DNA from: Strongylocentrotus purpuratus
Taxonomy: Eukaryota > Echinodermata > Echinoidea > Camarodonta > Strongylocentrotidae
Direction of reading: 5' to 3'
NCBI RefSeq assembly: GCF_000002235.5
Contig: NW_022145541.1
Span: forward strand, 761,501-825,500
DNA: 64,000 nt
Shown here: in pieces, positions 32,920-46,500 of the stretch
How the letters are laid out: each line of letters begins with the position of its first letter
How positions within the stretch are numbered: position 1 is the stretch's first letter
Position numbers and translations under genes: made by a program
The notes under the pieces: generated by a model
What the model saw: the letters and a program-made list of their open reading frames with translations, nothing else
Database searches by the model: none
What the model was told of the DNA's origin: nothing

Positions 32920-35150
32920 CAAATGGAAAGCAATTGAAGAGGGGGTTGCATTGGCCACATAATGCAACTGCGAACAAGAGCTATATAGTCCAGATTCTAG
33001 GGTCCGTTTTTATATACTTTTAATTCTTCAGTCATCTATGTCCTCCTCATTTCCAACTCCCTGCTCACCCACATTCCACATACAAAAAAAATACACACAT
33101 CGAAAATGAGAGGCAATTAGGACTGTCTTCGGTGTAGCGTTGAGGGTGTGTTATTTTCTCAGCTGATTTATGGGCTGTCGCGACACGGAAACAGATCAAG
33201 AAGTGGACTAACAAGAGAGCCCGTGTGCTGAACCGTGGTTTAGCACCTATCGTTAACACCCCCGCAATGTCAACACCTTTTGTCTATCGAAGGCAGCACT
33301 CCTGTTTGGGAAGTATAGGGGATTTCCCTAACTATTATACCGCATGTGATATCATATGGTACGTATGTGATATCATATGAATATTCTTCCATTCGGGCAA
33401 CAACATAAAATTGTATTGTTCATTCTGCTACATTAATTGTGGAGCTATCTAAATATCAATATAAATTTGCTAGCCGCCTACAAGAACAAAAAAAAAAAAA
33501 AAAAAAAGGATAAAATTCACTGCATTGCATTGCAATAAGTCTGGTGATTATGCTCAGATAAATAGCATATTATGTGAGCCAATCTACATTCTTTTTTAAA
33601 ACGAGATTTCGTGGAATCTTTATAAATCTAGCTAAATAGAGGCACTGACGTACGAGGGGTATACGGCGGAGGTCTGGCGGCTATACGGTACAGAACCCAA
33701 TAATGATATTGGCCAGCCTCTATCTCATACATAATTGTAAAGAGCCATTAATTTATAGTTTTCATGTGCTAGTTTTGATGACAATCACATTTTCAATTAA
33801 CTAATTTTTGGGCTAAATGCGTGCTCACTTCGCTCGCCCGCAAAGGCTCTTCAATATCACAATATCCTCTTAAACCAGTTCTTGAATAATGAATGTTCTC
33901 ACCATTTAATTCTTCAAATTCAAATAATATTTTCTTCAACCAGTAGCAAGTACTTATACCAGGCACAGAATGATAGTCTTTCATGCCCCCACCATTCTAT
34001 AATATTGCAAAAACTTAATTCAAAAGAGAAAAAGAGGGAAACACGACGTCATGAACCTTGTTATAAATTTGAAACCTTGTGAAAATATAACAACTCAGAA
34101 TTACAATGACATGATGTGTTTTACAATGAAGACAACATTCTATTGCCAATCGATCAAGACAGCAGAAGGGGCCTTCTTCTGATTTATTTGTTTTAATTGA
34201 GGGTGCGCGCAGGGCTTGGTATACAGCCCTACCTCGCTGTTTTGCGGATGCTCAAAAAGTTCATTAACCCGACCTGACATAACACTGGGAAAAAATGAAC
34301 TGTTTTATATTGAAAGATAAAAATGTTAACAAATTGCTCATTTTTCGGCTTACAAGCGCTTCTCTTGAATATACAAAAATATATCATATAACTTGGAGGG
34401 GGCGGGACATCACTACAATGTACCTTATGGCGAGAGAATAAAAAAGAGAACCAGGAAGGCTTTGTTTAAAGTATTATGAGTTAACGCCCCTCGGGCTATC
34501 AACAGAGGTCATATTCTAAAGTTGAGGCAATCCTCCTTGGTGAAACAGGCCACCAACTATAGAACGAGATGCAATCATTATTATAACTCCGTCTGCGTAA
34601 AACAATTAAGTCGCATTCAACATTACAGATCAAGACGAATCGCACAGAAAGTTGGTTTTGAACAACATTTGCTCGATGAAAGTACGCAGGAATAAGTCCT
34701 CCCTGTCAGCACACTTTTACACATACAATCATGCATGAATGCTTAATTCACATTTTATTGACAAGCGAAGGCCTAAGTACGATATTCAAGTTCTATTTGT
34801 TGGCAAATTTGCCTGGCTTACTTAAAAACGAAAATACTGGCAACGATTATTTTGTAACGGTACAATATATGATTTATGTACCCTGAGGTGTAAATGAAAT
34901 AATAATAGAATTTTCAATAGTCAACAGGAATTACAAGATATGCGTGAAGTGTTTGTTTTTTCTTCTTCTTCCTCTTTCGGTTCTGCAACACAGGCTTCGC
35001 TTCGCCTTTGATACGAGATCAATTTCGAACACTCGGCGAATTCTAAACTTCAACTCTCTAACCACCATTATCCCAAACTCTATCGCTAATTAAAACTGTT
35101 GCTGGAGCAAAAGTCTGACCACCTCATATTCATGATGATTTCTTTTGTCA
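32613..35150. other. Intergenic between the GPCRs, low-complexity only
   Basis: A CT dinucleotide run (about 32888-32918) and an A run (33489-33507). No gene, RNA or element recognised. Confidence 0.5.
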
Positions 35151-35153
35151 TTT

Positions 35154-36524
35154 CTAGGAGAGTGAAGTCGACCTCAGGAAGGATGAAGGCTCTGGAATGT
35201 CTCTAAACCTACATTTCACCATGCACTTGAGAACGGCGCTAAAGGTTGGATGCCTCAAAGCATATATGATTGGATTCACGCATGAGTTGAGCAGAAAGAG
35301 TAACGTAAGCCAAGGTATGGCTGGACCTGTGGATGGTATGGGGAAGATGATAGCTGATGGCATCACGCAGATTGTATAGACGCAGACAACGATGAATAGA
35401 TTGATGGTTATCTGACGCTGTTGCTTGAAGCGAACATTCTGCTTGTCTCTAGCTAGAGTGTCGACAGTGATGGGCTGACGAAGAGCTCTGGGTTGCACCG
35501 AGTTGGTCGATGATTCACTGGTTGTATGGCCGTTCGGGTTTGGGCATTCTCGAGAGACGGGAGAGTGTTTTCCATTTGTTATTGTTTCACTTGCGTCGGA
35601 AGGTTCTGCTAAGATTTCCCGATCTTCAGGTGGCGCGGTTTTAAAGCCGTCACATTCATCAAAGCCAACGTTGATGATACCATCGTTGGGAGTATCCGAT
35701 TCTTCCATTGGCAAGTCTTCAATGATTGTAACATTGATTTCACTATTGGTAGAGGCCATCCTATAGGGTGAGGGCGCCATAATGGCGTTCATCTCGCGTT
35801 GATGACGCCTGTACATTTTGAAAATATAGACGTAGCAGACGATGATGACGACGAAGGCGGGAAACTGAACGAGCAGACACACTGTCAGGGTCAGGTAGTC
35901 GGAATCATTACTCGCTGTGTCCTTCGCGCATACTTTGTACTGGACAGCGTATCCAAGGGACCCAATGTCCAACGGTAATATGATACACATGAGAACAATT
36001 GGGTAGAGCCAGGTAAACGAAACCATTATCACGATATTCCGGGTGCTAAATGCGTTGTCGAACTTTGGTTTTGGTTTTAAAACGGCGTACAGGACAGTGA
36101 AGCGATAAAACGCCACCATTGCCAAGGTGACAACGCTACACCCGAGCGTGATTAAGGATGCTGCCGCTACAAACTGGCAGAGCAACTCCGGGATGTAACA
36201 ACTAGATTTACTCAAGAGCGTGGAGGCGTGAACGGGAAGGAACATAGCTGTCAAAAAGTCTGCGACGGCCAAGTTGATGACGAAAACGTTTGTGGTGTTC
36301 TGGAGTCGTTTTGAGAGGATGACGGCGGCGACGACGAAGAGATTTCCAAGGATTCCGATCAGGAAGATGACGAGGAGTAGGAGAGCTAAGATGATACGGG
36401 TAGCGTAGTCTTGAAGAATATAGTCACCCGTTTCAATGAAAAATGTTATATTGCAGAGAGTGATGTTATCATATCCTATTCTTGCACCAAAAGACAAAGT
36501 CTCAAAATCATCTGCTGTCGCCAT
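35154..36524 (-). CDS. Rhodopsin-class GPCR, paralogue of 26935-28713
   Basis: A single-exon receptor of 456 residues. Membrane segments lie at about 44-67 (GILGN), 80-100 (NLAVADF), 117-140, 163-184, 209-234, 371-396 (CVMPS) and 403-423 (NPIIY). YRF replaces DRY after TM3. Loop 3 is about 130 residues and holds one copy of the acidic unit found three times in the neighbour (about 258-318: INVTIIEDL, PPEDREILAEPSDA). The cytoplasmic tail RDIPEPSSFL matches the neighbour's RDIPEKSSFL. The two genes share strand and structure, so they arose by tandem duplication. A TATA-like TTTTATATATAC lies about 25 bp upstream of the ATG. Ligand unknown. Confidence 0.93.
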   Translation of the reverse strand: MATADDFETLSFGARIGYDNITLCNITFFIETGDYILQDYATRIILALLLLVIFLIGILGNLFVVAAVILSKRLQNTTNVFVINLAVADFLTAMFLPVHASTLLSKSSCYIPELLCQFVAAASLITLGCSVVTLAMVAFYRFTVLYAVLKPKPKFDNAFSTRNIVIMVSFTWLYPIVLMCIILPLDIGSLGYAVQYKVCAKDTASNDSDYLTLTVCLLVQFPAFVVIIVCYVYIFKMYRRHQREMNAIMAPSPYRMASTNSEINVTIIEDLPMEESDTPNDGIINVGFDECDGFKTAPPEDREILAEPSDASETITNGKHSPVSRECPNPNGHTTSESSTNSVQPRALRQPITVDTLARDKQNVRFKQQRQITINLFIVVCVYTICVMPSAIIFPIPSTGPAIPWLTLLFLLNSCVNPIIYALRHPTFSAVLKCMVKCRFRDIPEPSSFLRSTSLS

Positions 36525-36540
36525 AGTTGATGAGCGTTCT

Positions 36541-36556
36541 GTATATATAAAATATC
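36541..36556 (-). promoter_or_regulatory. TATA-like motif upstream of GPCR 2
   Basis: On the minus strand TATTTTATATATACAG lies about 20-30 bp before the ATG. If used, the 5' untranslated region would be very short or absent, so it may be chance in AT-rich DNA. Confidence 0.25.
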
Positions 36557-38242
36557 TTCGGCCTTTAATTCACCTCCAAATTAATCTTCGACGGCACCGC
36601 TTAATAGAAACAGGATTGTGTCTTCAATGTGTAGTTTGGCTATAATGTTAAAGATCATCATAGATGTCCCATGGCTCAAAATACTGATGTCAAGTTGTAT
36701 CTGACGTAGAACCTAAGCGTTATAGATGTAGCCTTTCTTCGACGGTTTCAGAATAGGATGATTTGACCAAAAGGGAAGTATGTCTTCAGAAAGTCTTCAG
36801 AGATATCCCATGGAAATATCAATGTCAAGTTGTCTTTGACGTGGAAATAATACGAGCCGAGGTGAATTCTTCCTCAGGGCCTTGATAGACACAGATGAAT
36901 GTTCTGCAAGATACAATGATTTCATCTTTAGTGCATCGGTTGATAAGTTTAGCCCTTTTTTTTATTATTCCGAACTCATCTTTAACATTACAGAATAAGA
37001 TTCTCTTTTAATATGAATAGGGTGTCCCACAGGGCTCTTAAATGGGATCGTTCATATTTTTGCTATATTATTGTGGCATAATCAATGAATCAATGCATTA
37101 TTTGCTGTTTTATTTTCGTATTCATAATTAAATTGGGGATTTAAGACAATATTAGCTCCCCGGAATGCCACTCCGAGAATTACCCTATAGGCCAAAATGA
37201 CTCCCGGACAACTATTCTTTGACCGGATACTGCCAGACAACTACCCCGATAACTATTATCTTTGTTGGCAGATTTATCAAATTGAAGAAGTTATTCGCAA
37301 TATCTGATGAGGAGTACAAAATAATTATCCCGTGGAGGTATGGTTATCCTCCAATGGGGAGGGGGGGGGGGGGGGGGAGGTAAAGGAGGTCCTAGTGGAG
37401 TAGCTGTATGTGGGTTGTTGTATTACAATGTGATAATATCCACTCATAATTATCAGGAAAATTATTCAAAACACAGGGTTGGTATTAAAATTTACCAAGT
37501 ATGTATCTTCATGATTTGTTTCCGATCAAATATTAGCTAAATGAACATAAGAATTTCTAAATGACTTTACACAAAGATGAGACTTGTAAAGCATTATAAG
37601 AGGGTATTATGTGAGTTATACAACACTTTATCAGCCTTGATGGACTTTACACCAATGCATAAAAAGACGTTCATGAATAGTAACCACATTTATGGATGAT
37701 TGTTAATGTTATTACATAGAGGAAGGGTATTTTCTACATAGGGGGCACTAGGCCTACCGTAGCTTTTAGTTTTCGAACCGTCGAATCATCTTAAATTTCA
37801 AAAAATGATCTATACAATTATACAAAAGGGAAATTCGATTCAAATTTAATAAGGTTTATGTATCTAAACTATCTAAACTACTTTCTTGTATAAAAGGGCC
37901 CCTTTACATTGCCAGTAGTATTTACTTGCCGAAATTAATTTTCTTATGACCTTAAACTGAAACAAGGTAAATAACAGAGAGAAAAAAATAGAGATATTAT
38001 ATAGCATAAGGAGGGACATGCATCGTATTGGTAAATATTTGTTTTGCTGTTCTGGAGGAGCTCATAGTTTTAAGGACTGGTCCTGATGACTCTCTCTAGT
38101 TCTATTTGAAGCATGTTAAGTGAAGTCATCATATGATAGTTCTGTTTTCAAAATATACCAGTGGAATCCACCCTCGAAGTAGTAACTTAACCACTATTTT
38201 GAGAATGTATTTCACTAAAATATAATTTGTAGTGGATTCAAC
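36557..38242. other. Intergenic, traces of minisatellite
   Basis: A few degenerate CCGGACAACTA units near 37203-37255, of the family at 31945, and a G run at 37360-37377. Nothing else recognised. Confidence 0.45.
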
Positions 38243-38786
38243 TTTATATTTACTATGTCCCATTTGCAGGCCAAAAAATGAAAAAGTTAAATTCCAACTG
38301 CATTTGAAAGATAATACTAATATAGAATTTCCCTAAAAAGTTGGGGCTTGAAAATGTCTTCAAGTGGGAAAATAACGACTATTAGTTGTCAAATCGACTT
38401 TAGGGCTATAGAGCCCAAAAGTAATAGTCTTGATTTTCAGACAATTGTACCGAATGGTCATACGTTTTATGCTGCGCAAAGATTCAATCAGTTTAATCTT
38501 GGCCATCACAAGAAGTGGGTTATTGATGTAGACAAATGCTCATGTACCCTTTACAACTCTTTTCATGTATGTTATTACCAAAGAAGAAAAAAAAAGCCAG
38601 TCAGTCACTCAATAGTGTCTGACAGTGAAGTCTAGCAAGTAAACGGGTTTCCTTGCATAATTTGAATATGAGGACACTGCTAACGTTTAAATTTCACAGA
38701 TAGGACATACATGACATATTCATAATTCCTGCAAAGTTCTACAGAATTTGAGGTTGGCTGCAAAAGGGACATAGTACCTTTAAACA
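38243..38786. mobile_element. Probable TIR element
   Basis: The left TTTACTATGTCCCATTTGCAGGCC is answered by GGCTGCAAAAGGGACATAGTACC at the right, about 540 bp apart. The interior (38340-38590) shares stretches with about 53400-53600 (AAGTGGGAAAATAACGACTA-like, GGCCATCACAAGAAG, ATTGATGTAGACAAATGC). No transposase. Confidence 0.55.
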
Positions 38787-39104
38787 TGCTAAATAAATTC
38801 ATCAGTATTGTGACTCTCCTCTGAATCTATGTGCAAATTGCTCCTAAGAAATTACATAATTATTTACTGAAATAAGTTTTAATATTCAGAACATGACTGT
38901 ACATGTATACATGTATACTAAATAAGCGAACAGAGATAAGTTAACTACCAAACATCTAATCATTATTGGTAATACCAATTGTTCGTAAATACTGAATACA
39001 GTATGTATAATTACCGAAATTATTGTGCCCCCCCCCCCATCGAATGGCGAACTATATATTTCAAAAAAGCAGAGAGAGAGAGAGAAAGAGAGGTGAGGGG
39101 AGGG

Positions 39105-39147
<43 letters not shown>

Positions 39148-39559
39148 AAGAGACAAACAAAACAAAACAAAGCGATAATTACAAATCAGACTTACCATCA
39201 TGATCCTCTTGTCAGATACAACAAATTTACATTATTTTTAATCTGCCCAACGCACAGAAATGGCTCACCAATTAAGAATGAAGTCAAATATCCCAAGAGC
39301 TAAGAGCACTGTTCAACTTCGCTTCTAACCCTCTACTGCACGGCAAAATTCATGTAGCGCAAGTCAAGTTTCATAACGTCGACTGTTAATTCAACAATAC
39401 AGCTGAAATATGACGGGTTTGGACATATTTGGGCTACACGATCAAACAAAGAAAGCAAACATAGTAATGTCGTTGTTTGTATAGATCGGGTTTATAACAA
39501 ACATTTCCTTTTGATCACGAAGAAACTCGCATTTTCAACTATTATAGTTCCTCTATTAT

Positions 39560-42500
39560 GGTTTCATTTTCATTTTTTTCATTTCATTTTATTTCATTCG
39601 TCATATAAAAAACATACATGATTAAAACATTGATATTTACAGATAAGTAAAGTACATACAAATAACATAACGAAAGACAAACATAAAATACATATATATA
39701 TATATATATACGAATGAGGAACCAGCAAGAAAGAACATTTAAGTCTTGTGTGGGGCTGGTCCCTAGCGACAATTTTAACCTATAAAACTTAACACCTAAC
39801 ACATAACAACTAACACCTAACATTTAAAACCTGATTGCATATATAAAAACTAATAAAATACTATTCACAAAAACGTAATTGTTTGTATCTTCTTTTAAAT
39901 GTATTCAGAGTTGGGCTTGATTTAACGTTAGGAGGTAACTCATTCCATAAAATTGGTCCTTTAAAGAAAATTGAATTTTTAGAGACAGAAGTTTTGATAA
40001 GTGGTAAATGAAAATGAGATGATTGTCTAGTTATATATGAATGTACTTCAGAATTTAAAAGAAATTTGTTTGATAGACTAGGAGGAATAATACCTTTATG
40101 ACATAAAAACATAAATATAACAATATTATAGTCATTCAATTCAAATACATTAAAACATTTAAAACGGACAAAAATAGGTTTTGTATGGGCAAGATAATGG
40201 GATCCTGAGATAATACGTATTGCCTTCTTTTGTTATTTATATAATCTATTCATACAATAATCATTTGAATTTGCCCAAACAATATTGCAATAATTCAATT
40301 GTGATAAAAACAATGCATTGTATATCATTAATAAAATCTTATAAGGGAATTGTTTTAATTTGTATAAAATACCAACTACCTTCGAGAGTTTATTACAAAT
40401 TGCTTCAATATGAACGTGCCATGACATTTTATAATCAATTTGAATTCCTAGAAATGTCAATGAACTACAACGCTGTACAACATTTCCATTAATCTTTACT
40501 TCAATATTATCAGTTCTAATGTTTTTGTTTGTAAAAATTATATAATTAGTTTTCTTTACATTTAGGATTAATTTATTAATATTCAACCATTGAGAAATGT
40601 TTTGAAGCTCATCATTAAATCGTATCACTAATCTATCTACATCGTTATCAGACAAAAATAAACTTGAATCATCGGCAAACAATATACATTGTAATATTTG
40701 TGAAGCCTGAGTAATATCATTCATGTATACAAGAAATAATAAGGGTCCCAATATCGAGCCTTGAGGCACTCCACATCCAATGGTTTTAAAATCAGATTCA
40801 ATGTTATTAAAAAGAACATATTGTTTTCGGTTTGTTAAATAGCTTTCAAACCATTTTAACAAAACACCTCGTATTCCATAATTAAACAATTTATCTAAGA
40901 GAATTTTATGATCCAACGTATCAAATGCCTTACTAAGATCGAGAAATATTCCTAACATAATTTGTTTTTTATCTAAGGCATTTGAAACTTTAAAAACAAA
41001 ATCAATTAGTGCAGAGGATGTGGAGTGACCAGCTCTAAAACCATATTGACTATCCGATAATAAATTACATTGGTTCAAAAAATATATCAATCTATTATAA
41101 AAACATTTTTCTAAGATTTTTGAAAATACTGGCAAGACTGATATTGGTCGATAATTACTCATTGTTTCCAATGATCCATTTTTATATACAGGAATAACTT
41201 TTGCTATTTTTAACTTTTCCGGAAAAATACCTTGATTCATAGATTCATTAAAAATACGACACAGCGGATAGCATATAATGTGAACAACCCTTTTAACGAT
41301 GACAATATCAATTTCATCATAACCAGTGCTTGATTTGCTTTTCAAGTCACAAACAATATCTATAATTTCTTTAGTTGTAATAGGGTTAAAAAAGGCAGTT
41401 ACATTATTGCTTTCTAGATATTGCATATGATTATTATTTCCAATCAAAGTATTTTGAACATTATTTCTCAAAGAAGCACCTATATTAACGAAATAATTAT
41501 TAAACTCTTGAGCAATGCATAAATCATCTGTAATACGTTCATTATTAACTTGAATGTGTTCAATATTTGTATCACGAGTCTTAAATGAATTTCCTATAGC
41601 TTTATTTATTAACTTCCACGTTTCTTTCATGTCACATTGCACATTTTGAAACTTGTTTTTAAAATATTCATATTTCACATGTTTAATTTCACGGTTCAAC
41701 TTATTTCTATACATCTTATACACACTTTTTCTATAGTCAGTGGGATTTTTTAAGTATTTTTTTATACAACTTGTATTTTTTATTGCACATTTTACGTAAT
41801 TTATTTGTAAACCATGATTTATCTCTTCTTTTCTTTTTAAATTCAATGGAGCGTATAGGAAAACATTTATTATATAGCTGCATAAATTGATACAAAAAAT
41901 TATTATAACTCACATTTGGATCTTCATTATCTACTCTCCAATTAACATCATTCAAAAGATTAATACATTTTCTAATGTTTATCTCATTAAGATCACGTTT
42001 CATAATTGTCTGTGATTTCCTAAGTGTTATCTGAGAGTTCGATATACAAAATACAGGAAAATGATCACTAATATCCGCAAGTATAATTCCTGATAAAATA
42101 TCATCAATGTGATTTGTAAAGATATTATCAATCAGTGATATTGAATGATCAGTGATGCGAGTTGGGTAATGAATTACTGGATACATCGATTTTGTCATAA
42201 ATACATCTAAAAATTCATTTGTTTTAGAGCAAGAGTCGACGGTCAATAAATTAATATTATAATCCCCAATAAGATATACATATTTATTTTCTTTATTTAC
42301 AATATTTAAAACTGAATTTAATCACCCGGAGGTCTATAAACAACACCAATAATAATATTTTTAATTGAATTTTGAATTTCAATAAAAATAGACTCCATAC
42401 AATTTACATTAATGTCTAAATCTACTCTTTGTTTATAAACTAAAGCATCTCTAACATATATACCAACTCCTCCTCCTCGACGTTCTACTCTATTATTACC

Positions 42501-43424
42501 CATAAATTTGAATCCATCTAAATTATATTTAGGATCGCTGTTGCGTAACCATGTTTCAGTTATTCCTATTGCACAGAAGGAATTATCAATAAAATGCAAA
42601 AAAGATTCTAAACAAGAGAAGTTTTTTTTTATACTTCTGCAATTTACATGAAGACATGAAAATTGTTTTTCTAAATATTTATCTACAGTGTGCACATTTA
42701 ACATTTGGGTGAAATCTTCAGGAGTATAAAATGATTGTTGAAACCTATATGATTCTTGATCATTTATTATAGGAGATAATTTTTCAAAGATAGCATTAAT
42801 ATCAATATTGTTTAAAAACTGTTGATAGTTTATACGATCAGGCATTTAGTAAAGTACACAAACAAAAGAAAATACAAGTATAATTCAACGACGTAACTAC
42901 AAATACGTAACAGGGTTTAAAAAAGTGGGAATTTAAAAATCCACCGAAAACAGTGTATAGATATATCAATTGCAAAATAGATAATTATGAATATTGCTAT
43001 AAATGTATATAAAATATAATACCTGGATTCTGAATTCTCTCATTCAGGCAGGAAAGTGAAAAAAGCTTCTTTACAGAGTGCTAAGGTCCGACAAAGAGGT
43101 GATGAGCTTCTTCATGTCTTTTCCGCCAGAGGTTTTTACTATGGCAAAGACTCTACCGTCTGTCGTCCAAGAAGCTGTCACATTTTGCTTTTTTGAGGTC
43201 TCATAGAGAAGGGTCGTGTTTTTCTTTGTCAAATCTTCAACGATCACAGTCCCAGATCCTTTGAGTTTTCGTCTATTCTGTACCATGGTTTGCTTAGACT
43301 TGTATGAAACAAATTTCACAATAATTGGTGGCGCAGCGTCTTTCTTGGATGCCGCGGCTGCGAACGAGTTTTGGTTATTCGACGATTTCCGTTTGTAGAT
43401 ACGATGCGATCGGTCGGTTTCGCA
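39560..43424 (-). mobile_element. CR1/L2-like LINE, 3' part: ORF1 end, ORF2, 3' end
   Basis: Minus strand. 43424-43071 encodes the ORF1 C-terminus (DRSHRIYKR, PPIIVKFVSYKSKQ, NRRKLKGSG). ORF2 begins at 42845. The endonuclease (42845-42318, continued in another frame 42246-41737) shows LHVNCRS, ITETWL, VYRPPG and SDHFPVF. Reverse transcriptase (41846-40233) shows NYRPISVLPV, FLDLSKAFDT, GVPQGSILGP and FADD. A last frame (40139-39861) holds IFFKGPILWNELP, typical of the LINE C-terminus. About three frame shifts break ORF2, so it is dead but fairly young. The 3' end is a short AAATGAAAT-type repeat (39563-39600), not poly-A. The rest of ORF1 lies at 60080-60828 beyond the inserted foldback element. 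Confidence 0.9.
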
Positions 43425-43564
43425 CCGGAGTGAAGTTAGAAAGATATTCGATATTCGATATTCGATATTCAAAGTGCGAATATCGAGCCAGTTTGATATT
43501 CGGATTTTCGGATGTTCAAAATATCACAATTCGATGCACATAAACACATCTGATATAAGCCTGT

Positions 43565-46500
43565 TTTAGGTACCCAACCCTTATTGACCGGGACCATCAT
43601 CTGTTGTCTGATAGATATGAAAACAACATACATTTTTATATGAGTTTTATCCCGGTCAAAAGGGGATAAGTCACATATCTTGGCAAAAAAGATACATGTC
43701 TCGAATTATTCCATACAAATGCATATATCGGATATATGGGCCTATTTTAGGTACCCATCCCCTATTGACCGGGACCATCATCTGTTGTCTGATAGATATG
43801 AATACAACAAACATTTTGATATGACTTTTATCCCGGTCAAAAGGGGATAAGTCACATATCTTTTCAAAAAAGATACATGTTTCTCTTTAAAATATATTTA
43901 TCCCATACACATGCATATATCGGATATATGGGCCTTTTTTTAGGTACCCATCCCCTATTGACCGGGACCATCATCTGTTGTCTGATAGATATGAATACAA
44001 CAAACATTTTGATATGACTTTTATCCCGGTCAAAAGGGGATAAGTCATATATCTTATTTAAAAAGATACATGTCTCTCTTTAAGAAATAATTATTCCATA
44101 CACATGCATATATCGGATATATGGGCCTTTTTTAAGGTACCCATCCCCTATTGACCGGGACCACCCTCTGTTGTCTGATAGATATGAATACAGCAAACAT
44201 ATTTATATGACTTTTATCCCGGTCAAAAGGGGATAAGTCACATATCTTAGCAATAAAAATACATGTCTCTCTTTAAATATAATTATTCCATACACATGCA
44301 TGTATCGAATAACGGGGCCATTTTTAGGTACCCATCCCCTATTGACCAGGACCATCATCTGTTGTCTGATAGATATGAATACAACAAACATTTTGATATG
44401 ACTTTTATCCCGGTCAAAAGGGGATAAGTTACATATCTTATTGAAAAAGATACATGTCTCTCTTTTAATTATAATTATTCCATACAAATGCATATATCGG
44501 ATATACGGGCCTATTTTAGGTACCCATCCCCTATTGACCGGGAACATCATCTGTTGTCTGATAGATATGAATACAACAAACATTTTGATATGACTTTTAT
44601 CCCGGTCAAAAGGGGATAAGTCACATATCTTATTGAAAAAGATACATGTCTCTCTTTTAAAATATAATTATTCCATACAAATGCATATATCGGATATATG
44701 GGCCTATTTTAGGTACCCATCCCCTATTGACCAGGACCATCATCTGTTGTCTGATAGATATGAATACAACAAACATTTTGATATGAGTTTTATCCCGGTC
44801 AAAAGGGGATAAGTCACATGTCTTATCAAAAAAGATACATGTTTCTCCTTAAAATATATTTATTCCATACACATGCATATATCGGATATATGGGCCTTTT
44901 TTTTTAGATACCCATCCCCTATTGACCGGGACCATCATCTGTTGTCTGATAGATATGAATACAACAAACATTTTGATATGACTTTCATCCCGGTCAAAAG
45001 GGGATAAGTCACATATCTTTTCAAAAAAGATACATGTTTCTCTTTAAAATATATTTATCCCATACACATGCATATATCGGATATATGGGCCTTTTTTTAG
45101 GTACCCATCCCCTATTGACCGGGACCATCATCTGTTGTCTGATAGATATGAATACAACAAACATTTTGATATGACTTTTATCCCGGTCAAAAGGGGATAA
45201 GTCATATATCTTATTTAAAAAGATACATGTCTCTCTTTAAGAAATAATTATTCCATACACATGCATATATCGGATATATGGGCCTTTTTTAAGGTACCCA
45301 TCCCCTATTGACCGGGACCACCCTCTGTTGTCTGATAGATATGAATACAGCAAACATATTTATATGACTTTTATCCCGGTCAAAAGGGGATAAGTCACAT
45401 ATCTTAGCAATAAAAATACATGTCTCTCTTTAAATATAATTATTCCATACACATGCATGTATCGAATAACGGGGCCATTTTTAGGTACCCATCCCCTATT
45501 GACCAGGACCATCATCTGTTGTCTGATAGATATGAATACAACAAACATTTTGATATGACTTTTATCCCGGTCAAAAGGGGATAAGTTACATATCTTATTG
45601 AAAAAGATACATGTCTCTCTTTTAATTATAATTATTCCATACAAATGCATATATCGGATATACGGGCCTATTTTAGGTACCCATCCCCTATTGACCGGGA
45701 ACATCATCTGTTGTCTGATAGATATGAATACAACAAACATTTTGATATGACTTTTATCCCGGTCAAAAGGGGATAAGTCACATATCTTATTGAAAAAGAT
45801 ACATGTCTCTCTTTTAAAATATAATTATTCCATACAAATGCATATATCGGATATATGGGCCTATTTTAGGTACCCATCCCCTATTGACCAGGACCATCAT
45901 CTGTTGTCTGATAGATATGAATACAACAAACATTTTGATATGAGTTTTATCCCGGTCAAAAGGGGATAAGTCACATGTCTTATCAAAAAAGATACATGTT
46001 TCTCTTTAAAATATATTTATTCCATACACATGCATATATCGGATATATGGGCCTTTTTTTTAGATACCCATCCCCTATTGACCGGGACCATCATCTGTTG
46101 TCTGATAGATATGAATACAACAAACATTTTGATATGACTTTCATCCCGGTCAAAAGGGGATAAGTCATATATCTTATTTAAAAAGATACATGTCTCTCTT
46201 TAAGAAATAATTATTCCATACACATGCATATATCGGATATAATTATGGGCCTTTTTTAAGGTACCCAACCCCTATTGACCGGGACCACCCTCTGTTGTCT
46301 GATAGATATGAATACAGCAAACATATTTATATGACTTTTATCCCGGTCAAAAGGGGATAAGTCACATATCTTATCAAAAAAGATATATGTTTCTCTTTAA
46401 AATATATTTTTTCCATACACATGCATATATCGGATATATGGGCCTTTTTTTTTTAGATACCCATCCCCTATTGACCGGGACCATCATCTGTTGTCTGATA

